NCBI GenBank assembly: GCA_020429185.1
Contig: JAGQLO010000006.1
Span: 1-48,852, forward strand
Direction: 5' to 3'
Length of the DNA stretch: 48,852 bases
Source: Candidatus Doudnabacteria bacterium
Lineage (GTDB): Bacteria > Patescibacteriota > JABMPQ01 > JAGQLO01
This document shows positions 17,903 to 25,195 of this stretch, piece after piece (the stretch's first letter is position 1; each line of letters starts with the position of its first letter). Under the pieces are notes generated by a model, which was not told the origin of the DNA, did no database searches, and saw only the letters and a list, made by a program, of their open reading frames with translations. The position numbers were made by a program, and so were the translations under genes.

Positions 17903-19984
17903 CTACACCCCGATGATGATTGGCAGGACCATTGGGCGACGGTGTGTCTTCTGGAGCAAGTATTCTCCAAGTTCGTCGCGTAATTTGTCGCGTAGGTAGA
18001 CGTCGTTGGCAGACATATCGGGATCTTTGGTTTCTAAGATCTTCTCGGCCACGCCGCGGATTTGCTCTACAAATTTTTGGTTTTCCTTCATGTAGATGAA
18101 TCCGCGAGAGATAACATCTGGCTTTTCTAGAAGAGCTCCCGTTTTGCCATCGATACGAGCGATTACAACTACCATTCCTTCGCCGGCTAACATGGCGCGA
18201 TCACGAAGGACGACATTTGAAACATCTCCAATTCCGAGTCCGTCAACCATCACGTGGTCGGCGGGAATACGTCGGTCGGTGACCTTTCCAATTCCGTCCT
18301 TAAACTCAACGATTTGTCCGTTGTCGGGTCGGAGTGACTTCTTTTCGTCTACAAGTCCGATCTCTTGCGCGATACGTGCGTTGAGCAGGCGGAAGTACTG
18401 CGTTCCGTGGATTGGAAGGTAATACTCTGGGCGTACGAGTTGGAGCATCATCTTGGTGTCTTCCTTTGTGGCGTGTCCACCCGTGTGAATGTCCATTTCC
18501 TTGTAGTGCACAATGTTTACGCCGGAACGAGCGAGTGAATCTTGAAGTCGTTGCACGGATGCTTCGTTTCCAGGAATCACAGAACTCGAGAAGATCACCG
18601 TGTCTTGTGTCTTCAGGTCTAAAAAGCGGTGTTCGTTGTTCACAATGCGCATCAGCGCAGCATTCTCTTCGCCCTGCGCTCCCGTACACATCACGGTTAT
18701 TTTCTCACGCGGAAGACGATTGATTTCCTTTGCGTTTGCAAACTGTCGCTTGTCCGCTTTGAGGTATCCCATCTTCATGGCAATTTCCACGTTTGTTTTC
18801 ATGGAGTAGCCTTCGATGAGTACTTTGCGGTCGTATTTTGCTGAGATGTCGAGCACCTGCTGGATACGAGGGATCAGCGAGGAGAATGATCCAACGATCA
18901 CTCGACCTGTGGCACGACTCATGGCGATGTCGAGGTTTTCTCCAATGACCTTTTCGGACAATGCATAACCTGACTTCATGACGCTTGTGGAGTCTGAACA
19001 CAGCAGTTTTACGCCTCGGTTTCCAAGTGCAGCAATCTTGCCAAACTCTGTTGTTGGCTCGTTGACGGGCGTGTGGTCAAATTTCCAGTCTCCTGTGTTG
19101 ATGACCATTCCTTCCGGTGTGTCGATGGCGACACCGACTGAGTCAGGAATGTTGTGGTTTACGCGGAAGAAGCTCAGGGTAAATGCGCCTAGCTTTACTT
19201 CGTCGTCTGCATCAAGTTCGTGAATGTTGAGTTGGAGGTCTGGATAGTCATCCTGCTTCTTCTTCAGCATGGCGGCCGTGAATGGCAGGGTAAAGATGCG
19301 AGGCGCTCCAAGCTTGTTGTACAGGTGTGGCAATCCACCGGTGTGGTCGAGGTGGCCGTGTGTGATTACGATTCCGCGAATGAATTTCTCTTTTCCACGA
19401 AGATACGAAATGTTTGGAATGATGTAATCAATTCCTGGCATGTCTTCTTCTGGGAACTGGAGTCCCATGTCAACAATAATGATGTCCCTGTCGTACTCAA
19501 TGATCATGCAGTTTCGACCAATCTCTTCCATTCCTCCAAGAGGAATTACCTTTAGAGTTTTTGTTGGAGGAGTTGGTCCGGTGACATTCGCAACTTGAGA
19601 CATCTGAATAGCGCGTGGCAATAAATTGCCTTGTGGTCGTGGACGCATCTTCTTGTTTTTCCCGCCCTTTCCACCCGGTTTTCCTCGGGATGGTCCGCGT
19701 TTGGCAGGGGAGGGTTTACGGCTCGGTCTGTCTGCAGGCTTGTCGGCAGGTACCCGCTTTGGTGTCGAGGCGGCCGAAATTGTTGCACTTGATGTGCTTG
19801 AAGTTGCTACGGGTGCAGTTTGCGTGCGTGCAGACTCAGCGGCAACCTTTTTTGGTTTGTTTCGCTGAACGAGGCGGGAGCGCAATACGTTTCCCGCGAG
19901 TGTTTTGTTGGACATAGTCATATCAGTAGATGAAGACGCCGTGCGGTTGCGCGATGGCAATGGCGTTGGTGTCGGTACGTTCAT
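17903..19984 (-). CDS. rnj: Ribonuclease J with long basic N-terminal extension
   Basis: This 693-residue protein is RNase J, a metallo-beta-lactamase/beta-CASP nuclease with 5'-3' exonuclease and endonuclease activity on mRNA and rRNA. The enzyme core begins about residue 143 (LKVIPLGGMEEIGRNCMIIE); the zinc motif HGHLDH is near 210, with GDWKFDHTPV and HTGGHATKED later. The first 140 residues are a Lys/Arg/Pro/Ala-rich, probably disordered region with a KPGGKGGKNKK patch that could bind RNA. The start at 19984 is supported by an extended -10 box six bases upstream, implying a leaderless message; ATG 19915 is an alternative. Confidence 0.95.
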   Translation of the reverse strand: MNVPTPTPLPSRNRTASSSTDMTMSNKTLAGNVLRSRLVQRNKPKKVAAESARTQTAPVATSSTSSATISAASTPKRVPADKPADRPSRKPSPAKRGPSRGKPGGKGGKNKKMRPRPQGNLLPRAIQMSQVANVTGPTPPTKTLKVIPLGGMEEIGRNCMIIEYDRDIIIVDMGLQFPEEDMPGIDYIIPNISYLRGKEKFIRGIVITHGHLDHTGGLPHLYNKLGAPRIFTLPFTAAMLKKKQDDYPDLQLNIHELDADDEVKLGAFTLSFFRVNHNIPDSVGVAIDTPEGMVINTGDWKFDHTPVNEPTTEFGKIAALGNRGVKLLCSDSTSVMKSGYALSEKVIGENLDIAMSRATGRVIVGSFSSLIPRIQQVLDISAKYDRKVLIEGYSMKTNVEIAMKMGYLKADKRQFANAKEINRLPREKITVMCTGAQGEENAALMRIVNNEHRFLDLKTQDTVIFSSSVIPGNEASVQRLQDSLARSGVNIVHYKEMDIHTGGHATKEDTKMMLQLVRPEYYLPIHGTQYFRLLNARIAQEIGLVDEKKSLRPDNGQIVEFKDGIGKVTDRRIPADHVMVDGLGIGDVSNVVLRDRAMLAGEGMVVVIARIDGKTGALLEKPDVISRGFIYMKENQKFVEQIRGVAEKILETKDPDMSANDVYLRDKLRDELGEYLLQKTHRRPMVLPIIIGV

Positions 19985-19990
19985 GTAATT

Positions 19991-19999
19991 GTTCTATCA
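19991..19999 (-). promoter_or_regulatory. Leaderless-type promoter of rnj
   Basis: On the minus strand TG-A-TAGAAC ends exactly six bases before the ATG at 19984. This spacing puts the transcript start on or next to the start codon, a pattern seen at four other genes here. Confidence 0.5.
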
Positions 20000-20084
20000 G
20001 AGTGAGACACGGGGACTCGTGTTCACGAGAGTAAATAGGGGAATAGGCCCATTCCCATTCGCTCAAAGAGCGAAAAAAGCATTG

Positions 20085-22247
20085 TTAGGATTCCTCGTTC
20101 GGTGAGGGTTCAGTTTGTTCTTCTTCTATTGAAGTTGATTCTTCTGATGTCTCTTCGTCTGCAGCTACTTCCTCTGTTGGTTCGTCTGTTGTGCGTTCTT
20201 CTGTTGCCTCAGACTCGGTTACCACGTCAGATTCAGTAGACGCTTCCGTTGCTTCTTCGGATTCTTCTTGTGGTGCTGGGCGCCACTTCACGTTTCGGTA
20301 CCAGAAGTTTGCATCTGCGAGTCGGTCGGATGGGAAGGTGACAGCATTCATGTCTACACCTTTCACGTCTGTGTCGAGTGCGTAGGTGTACGTTGGGATG
20401 TACAAGAAGATGGCTGGGAGGTCCTCCGCGAGCTCGTTTTGGAAGTGGACGTACTTTCGAACACGTTCGTCTTCATTTGCTTCCTTTCGTGCGGTCTCCA
20501 AGAGATCGTCAACCGTTGGGTTCTTGTAAGAGGTAAGGTTAAGACCTGGATCTTCGCGGAGTGTTGAGTGCCAGAATGGGTAGGGATCTGGGTCGTGTGC
20601 TACAGACTGTCCAAATAGCAGTGTTTGATAGTTACGTGGTCGAATACGCTCTGTTCGTAGGAGTGCACTGTCGAGTGCGACAATGTTTACTTCAATGCCG
20701 AGCGCTTCCCATTCTTCGGTTAAAATACCGGCAATACGTGGGAATGGATCGTGATCAGGCATGACAACTTCAATTGTCAGTGTTTGATCATCTTTGGTTC
20801 GGAATGAATTTCCTTCGTTGAGCGTCCAGCCAGCTCCGTCAAGAAGTTCTGCGGCGTGTGCGTCATCGTGTTCTAGTCCCGCTACTTCTGGGTTAAACCC
20901 AAGGAATGAAGGAAGGATAGGAGCATTTGTGACGCGTGCAGCGCCGTTAAGTGCTTCGTCAACAATGCGTTGTCGGTCCAGACTTGCACCGAGTGCTTGT
21001 CGAACTTCAAGTTCCTTAAGCGCTTCGTTCTTTGTTTGGTTAAAGAAGAGCGCAAAATAACTTGGGAGCTCGAGATCCATAATGTTCCAGTTGTCGAGCT
21101 TGTTTTCTGGAAGGGCGGCTCGTTGTGCAGGCGACAGCGTGTGAATTCCGTCAATGCGACCCTTTTCGAAATCGCTCAACAGCTTTTCTGAGTTGCTGTA
21201 GTACTTGAACGTAAAGGTGTCTAAGTATGGTACTTGTCCGTAGAAGTCCTTGTTTCGTTCTAGTTCGTAGGACGTGATTAGTTCTGTTGTCGTGTCGCGT
21301 CGGAACTGCTTGAACAGGAATGGGCCCGAACCAATCACCTGCAGGTTTTCATCTGCGAGAGGAATTTGCGCAGGGGTGACGTCTTGCCAAATGTGCTTCG
21401 GAAGAATTCCAAATGTTGTGTTCTCTCGAAGGAATGGAACGAAGGCGTCTTTGGTGAGGGTAAATTTCACCGTGAAGTCGTCTAATTTTTCGACAGCAAC
21501 AGATTGGAAGTCTGCTTGTCGGGGTGACTTCACTTCTGGGTCTTTCATGAGCTGCACTGTGAAGACAATGTCGTCTGCGGTGACTTGTTCTCCATCATGC
21601 CAGAGTGCGTCTTGTCGCAAGGTGAAGGTGTAGTTTTTCCCGTCTTCAGAGACTTCGTATGATTCTGCCAGATCTGGTTGCAGCTCCTGGTTGGAGTCGT
21701 AACGCATCAGACCTGAGTACATCAACTGAGCGAGATCTCGGTCGGCGTCTTTCGCAAGGAGAATTGGGTTGACCGTTTCTGGTTGGCCAAGCACACCTTC
21801 TACGTAGTCACCTCCGTTTTGTGGGAGTGCAGTGAGGTAGGTGCGGCCTGCTCCAATGACAGCGAGTACGAGTCCAATGGCCACAAGGAACCCCGCTGCG
21901 AACAGCGTGCGACGCTCCCATGTTCGGAGCATGACAGGAAAGTATTTCCAGTGTGTTTTGGAAGGAAACACCTTTGTGATCTGCGTTTTCTCTTCTTGCT
22001 GTGCGATCTTTTTGTCTTGCTTTGCTCTGCTCTTTTCGGCGTTCTTTTTTCCTCGTGCAGCAGAACGCTCACTTTTAAGACGCATGCGTTCTTCTTTCGC
22101 TTTCGCTTTGAGTTCGCGCTTGTCGTCTCGCTTCTGTACTTCAGGAGCTTTGCGAGCAATTTTTTCAGGTCGTGGCGGAGTGATGTCCGTAGCGACCTTT
22201 TTTGTTGGCGACGAGGGAGTGTCCGACGTCTGAGAATCGTTTGTCAT
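20085..22247 (-). CDS. Membrane-anchored peptide ABC transporter substrate-binding protein
   Basis: This 720-residue protein contains a family 5 solute-binding domain (OppA/DppA type), shown by PETVNPILLAKDADRDLAQL, the signature DGKNYTFTLRQDALWHDGEQ and VTADDIVFTVQL. Instead of a lipoprotein signal it has about 110 basic cytoplasmic residues rich in Lys, Arg and Glu, then one membrane helix (about 115-140, FAAGFLVAIGLVLAVIGAG). The last 80 residues are Glu/Thr/Ser-rich. No permease or ATPase gene is adjacent, so it may capture peptides for a transporter encoded elsewhere or act in another way. It starts seven bases after secG and is co-transcribed with it. Confidence 0.88.
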   Translation of the reverse strand: MTNDSQTSDTPSSPTKKVATDITPPRPEKIARKAPEVQKRDDKRELKAKAKEERMRLKSERSAARGKKNAEKSRAKQDKKIAQQEEKTQITKVFPSKTHWKYFPVMLRTWERRTLFAAGFLVAIGLVLAVIGAGRTYLTALPQNGGDYVEGVLGQPETVNPILLAKDADRDLAQLMYSGLMRYDSNQELQPDLAESYEVSEDGKNYTFTLRQDALWHDGEQVTADDIVFTVQLMKDPEVKSPRQADFQSVAVEKLDDFTVKFTLTKDAFVPFLRENTTFGILPKHIWQDVTPAQIPLADENLQVIGSGPFLFKQFRRDTTTELITSYELERNKDFYGQVPYLDTFTFKYYSNSEKLLSDFEKGRIDGIHTLSPAQRAALPENKLDNWNIMDLELPSYFALFFNQTKNEALKELEVRQALGASLDRQRIVDEALNGAARVTNAPILPSFLGFNPEVAGLEHDDAHAAELLDGAGWTLNEGNSFRTKDDQTLTIEVVMPDHDPFPRIAGILTEEWEALGIEVNIVALDSALLRTERIRPRNYQTLLFGQSVAHDPDPYPFWHSTLREDPGLNLTSYKNPTVDDLLETARKEANEDERVRKYVHFQNELAEDLPAIFLYIPTYTYALDTDVKGVDMNAVTFPSDRLADANFWYRNVKWRPAPQEESEEATEASTESDVVTESEATEERTTDEPTEEVAADEETSEESTSIEEEQTEPSPNEES

Positions 22248-22254
22248 GCGTACG

Positions 22255-22473
22255 TTACGCCAGGAACATCATGGCAACAGAAATGCCAAAGAATGCTACG
22301 GCAATAAGAATAGTTGCGGTAAATAGAAACTTCTCTGGTCCGCGTCGTGTGGTTTGCACAGAAGAGTTTCCTCCGAATGTCTCGGAAAGCCCTGCACCCA
22401 TGTTTTGAAGTAAGACAACGAGCATGAGTAGGACACTCAATACCATCTGAACGATGAGTAATGCTGAATTCAT
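22255..22473 (-). CDS. secG: Protein translocase subunit SecG
   Basis: This 72-residue protein has the SecG layout: a first membrane helix (LLIVQMVLSVLLMLVVLLQ), the conserved loop QNMGAGLSETFGGNSS, and a second helix (TATILIAVAFFGISVAMMF). SecG assists SecYE in protein export. It leads a two-gene unit with the substrate-binding protein and has its own promoter at 22535-22563. A six-pair GCGAGC/GCTCGC hairpin lies in its leader. Confidence 0.93.
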   Translation of the reverse strand: MNSALLIVQMVLSVLLMLVVLLQNMGAGLSETFGGNSSVQTTRRGPEKFLFTATILIAVAFFGISVAMMFLA

Positions 22474-22534
22474 AAGTCGGTTGTGCGAGCGCCAAGTCGC
22501 AGTCCTTCGCGCAGCTCGCTCTAGTAGTGGCTAA

Positions 22535-22563
22535 AGGGTAGAAAGGTCTGTCGATTCTGTCAA
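22535..22563 (-). promoter_or_regulatory. secG promoter
   Basis: On the minus strand TTGACA (22558-22563) and TACCCT (22535-22540) are 17 bases apart. Transcription would begin about 55 bases before the secG start. Confidence 0.65.
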
Positions 22564-22604
22564 TGTAAAAATTTCTCTTTGCCTTAAATAAGGCATTTCT
22601 TTGG

Positions 22605-23675
22605 TTATTGAAGGACCTCAACTGTTACCGGTATGACACCTGCCGAAAGAGGTGCTCCAAGTTGCTGAAAGAGGTCACTTCGCAGGTCAATCACGGTTGG
22701 GTAGGAGAATCCACCTGTGTCGTCGATCACTACATCGAGTGATCTGCCCGTGTTTGTGTTTGTAACACGTACTTTTGTGCCACGTGGAAGTGTCGTGCTT
22801 GCGGCAGCTGTTGGGCCCCAATAGTACGTTGCACGACCTGTCTGAATGTTGCCCGTTGGAGTTCCTGTAACGGGTGCTGGCGTTGGCGCCGCTACTTTTG
22901 TTCCGCGACGAACCTTCTTTGGAGTTGCTTCTGAAAGAACCTCTTCTTCTATAAGTTCGCGTTCGAGTTCCTCACCGTCTTCGTAGGTCACTTCATAGGT
23001 AAGACGCTTCAGTCCGTTTTCTCCCTCTTGATCAATGACAGACGTTCCTTTTTCAAGTGAGTTGTCGTCCGTGGTGATGGTGTCGAAGGGGATGGATTCT
23101 TCTTCGATTGCCTCTTCTGTGGTTACTCGAATGACGTTAATGTCGCCCGTTTCTGGAAGGCTGGCGTCTGCTGCTGGTTCAACGCGATCGTTCTCTTCAA
23201 GGGTGATGTCGAGTTCATCGAGTAATTCCTGGATTGTCTTTGCAGTGGATTCAATTTCTTGTGATTCTCCGCCATCGATAAGAGTGAGTGTTCGTGCACG
23301 CTCTACAAGAATGGTCCCGCCATGCGCGATCGCTTCTTGTCGGCTTGGTGTCACTCGGTCTGCGCTGGCAAGTTGAATATTCAGTTCTTCCAAAGCTTGT
23401 GCTACTTGGCCACTATAGACCTCTGCGTGAATTGTGAGTCCTGTGTCGATGACGGTCACCGACTTTGCGTCTGGTGACGCAGCAATGGCAGGCGGTAGGA
23501 CTGGCTGTTCTGCTGGGGTTCCGGCCGAGATGGCTTGTTCTGGAGGAAGTCTGAGCGTGTCGACAACGCTTGCTGTTGCGCGTTCGTCGATCCCTGCAAA
23601 TGCAGAAAGCGTAATCATGGCCGCCAATAATAAGAGTCCGGCGGATTTGGCGAAGATGCTTGTGCGGAAGGCCAT
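22605..23675 (-). CDS. Secreted DUF348/G5/double-psi-barrel cell-wall protein
   Basis: This 356-residue exported protein resembles actinobacterial resuscitation-factor and YabE-like wall proteins. A signal or anchor helix is at residues 11-27. Two DUF348-like repeats follow (SGQVAQALEELNIQLASADRV and TIQELLDELDITLEENDRVE), then a G5-type domain (VIDQEGENGLKRLTYEVTYE). A Pro/Thr linker leads to a C-terminal RlpA-like double-psi beta barrel (GRATYYWG, LPRGTKVRVTNTNTGRSLDV, IDLRSDLFQQLG). This barrel is the fold of lytic transglycosylases and 3D-type wall enzymes. A role in peptidoglycan remodelling is inferred. A highly structured leader precedes it. Confidence 0.85.
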   Translation of the reverse strand: MAFRTSIFAKSAGLLLLAAMITLSAFAGIDERATASVVDTLRLPPEQAISAGTPAEQPVLPPAIAASPDAKSVTVIDTGLTIHAEVYSGQVAQALEELNIQLASADRVTPSRQEAIAHGGTILVERARTLTLIDGGESQEIESTAKTIQELLDELDITLEENDRVEPAADASLPETGDINVIRVTTEEAIEEESIPFDTITTDDNSLEKGTSVIDQEGENGLKRLTYEVTYEDGEELERELIEEEVLSEATPKKVRRGTKVAAPTPAPVTGTPTGNIQTGRATYYWGPTAAASTTLPRGTKVRVTNTNTGRSLDVVIDDTGGFSYPTVIDLRSDLFQQLGAPLSAGVIPVTVEVLQ

Positions 23676-23845
23676 AGAAAGGGAAAAATCGAGCAGTTAA
23701 GCGCAAACCAGGCGCTTAAAAACGACAAGGCCGAAGCGCGTTGCTTCGGCTCGTACTAGCGAAAAACAAGTTAGTTGACGGAGCGCTGGTTCGTGGTGAC
23801 AGCGGAGGCTCCGATAATGCATCGGTCATAGGCCCAACTAGCGTA
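23676..23845 (-). promoter_or_regulatory. Structured 5' leader, riboswitch-like
   Basis: The 195 bases before the wall-protein gene fold into several perfect helices. In plus-strand coordinates these are an outer pair TAGTTG/CAACTA (23772-23777 with 23835-23840) enclosing a branched arm GGAGC-GCTG/CAGC-GCTCC (23780-23812), then GCCGAAGC/GCTTCGGC (23730-23750), then TTAAGCGC/GCGCTTAA (23697-23719) just before the coding region. This arrangement looks like a regulatory RNA, but it was not matched to a known class. Confidence 0.5.
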
Positions 23846-23870
23846 GCAGGTGTGTCGAAGGTGGAGTCAA
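23840..23870 (-). promoter_or_regulatory. Promoter of the wall-protein leader
   Basis: On the minus strand TTGACT (23865-23870) precedes TG-C-TACGCT (-10 at 23840-23845). The 19-base spacer is long but the extended -10 compensates. It is back-to-back with the plus-strand promoter at 23916. Confidence 0.45.
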
Positions 23871-23915
23871 TACAAGGTGTGGATGGAATGTGCGCTGAGT
23901 TGTAGTAGTGGCTGC

Positions 23916-23944
23916 TTGACATTTTCATAAAAAGTGGTTACAAA
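23916..23944 (+). promoter_or_regulatory. Promoter of the serpin-like unit
   Basis: TTGACA (23916-23921), a 17-base spacer and TACAAA (23939-23944) form a near-consensus housekeeping promoter about 135 bases before the ATG at 24079. Confidence 0.7.
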
Positions 23945-23950
23945 ATTCAC

Positions 23951-24078
23951 GACGCTAGATAACCTTCCGTGTGCACTGGGCATACGGGTTTAAGGTAATG
24001 CGTCACATTCGCATCATCGTGACGCTGTGCGTTGCGATTCGTGGGTCGGCTCGGCCGGCCAGCAGAGAGGGGCTGAAC
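23951..24078 (+). promoter_or_regulatory. Hairpin-rich 5' leader of the serpin-like gene
   Basis: The leader contains CCGTGTGC/GCATACGG (23967-23987, one G-U pair) and GCGTCAC/GTGACGC (24000-24025). A Shine-Dalgarno-like AGAGAGGGG then lies seven bases before the ATG. Confidence 0.5.
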
Positions 24079-25119
24079 ATGGACGTTCAGACTCGTGTCT
24101 ATTCGGGTCCCCCGATCGTCGCTGCCCTCGCGGCGGGTCTTCACTACGCCAACCAGAATGGGATCCAGCACGACGGCTGGGCCCTGCCGAGCCCGACGGG
24201 CGAGCGGGATCTGTCGCATCAGGTGATGGACCTGTCGGCGATCGAGAGCGTGCTGCCCCCGGGCGCGCTCGTCGCGGTCGCCGACAAGGATCCGAAGGTC
24301 ATCAACGGCAAGCTCGAGAAGGCCGGGTTCGGCATCCGGGTGCCGGAGACGACCGACGTGGAGTTCGCCGCGTGCGGCATTCTGTCCCTGCTGGGGCAGT
24401 GGCTCTATGCGGATTACTACTTCGGTCCGGCGACGATTCGTCTTTGTTCGGGCGGGCAGGTGCCCGGGATCAAGGCTCGCAGCCAGCAGATCTTGGATCT
24501 CGGTGATCGGCAGGCGATCCGGCTCCGCTTCGGGGAGCGTGATCCGATGAAGGATTGCACTATCTGGCTGGTGCCGTTGCTCGATGCCGGGGACAATCCC
24601 CTCGAGCTGGGAACGCGGGCGGTCGCGGCTTTCCGGGCGGAACAGATCCGCGAGGGGAATGTCGAGTTTCCCAAGGTGCACCTGTTGCACACCCGCAGGA
24701 TCGAGGAGATCATCGGCGCTTACATGCAGGGCACCGACATCTCGATCAACGCGGCGCAGCAGGAGACCGAGCTGGCCATGGACGAGAACGGCCTCAAGCT
24801 GCGTTCCGGTGCCGCCTACTCGGCCACGCGCAGCGCGGGCGGACAGGGTCCGATGCGGATCGACGGGCCGTTCGCGATCGTCGTGACCGTCACGTGGGGT
24901 AGCGAGAAGCGCGAGCTCGTGCTCGGCCACGCGGTGATCGGCACGGACGGGATGCGCGACCCGAAGGCCGGTGATCCCCTGAAGATCGTCGGCAACGCTG
25001 GCTTCATCTCCGGCGTGAGCGATCCACTGGTCACCTCCGCTCGGCCCGAAGAAGGTTCGCAGCTGCCGCAGCCTGGTCCGGTCACGGCTGATGCCGGTGG
25101 TGGGCTCGTCTTCCTGTAG
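24079..25119 (+). CDS. Serpin-like protein in a GC-rich unit
   Basis: This 346-residue protein follows the serpin consensus through its last two thirds. GQWLYADYYFGPATIRL resembles the breach-tryptophan strand (W...F...T). TIWLVPLLD resembles the strand before the LP turn, and VEFPKVHLLHTRRIEEIIG matches the V.LPKF...L...L.LG pattern. ISINAAQQETELAMDENG matches the segment leading into the reactive loop, and IDGPFAIVV with LVLGHAVIG matches the DRPFLF and LFMGRV strands. The distance from the hinge ENG to PF is 27-28 residues, as in antitrypsin. The N-terminal helices look shortened and no signal peptide is seen. The hinge lacks the small residues of inhibitory serpins. The assignment is an inference from pattern only. 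Confidence 0.5.
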   Translation: MDVQTRVYSGPPIVAALAAGLHYANQNGIQHDGWALPSPTGERDLSHQVMDLSAIESVLPPGALVAVADKDPKVINGKLEKAGFGIRVPETTDVEFAACGILSLLGQWLYADYYFGPATIRLCSGGQVPGIKARSQQILDLGDRQAIRLRFGERDPMKDCTIWLVPLLDAGDNPLELGTRAVAAFRAEQIREGNVEFPKVHLLHTRRIEEIIGAYMQGTDISINAAQQETELAMDENGLKLRSGAAYSATRSAGGQGPMRIDGPFAIVVTVTWGSEKRELVLGHAVIGTDGMRDPKAGDPLKIVGNAGFISGVSDPLVTSARPEEGSQLPQPGPVTADAGGGLVFL

Positions 25120-25158
25120 CCTGCAGTCGCACCTTTTTGTATCGTCTCTGACGGCTCT

Positions 25159-25195
25159 GCCCGCCTCTGATCGATGAGGTCGGGCTTTTTCTTTT
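25159..25195 (+). terminator. Terminator of the serpin-like unit
   Basis: GCCCGCCTC pairs with GAGGTCGGGC (one bulged T) and is followed by TTTTTCTTTT. The T-tract touches the stop codon of the convergent uvrC gene at 25194-25196. Confidence 0.82.

Noticed and set aside
23765-23845. Firm call of a c-di-AMP (ydaO) riboswitch
   Set aside because: Only one short block resembles the consensus; the GGGGA...CC elements are absent, so it is reported as unassigned.
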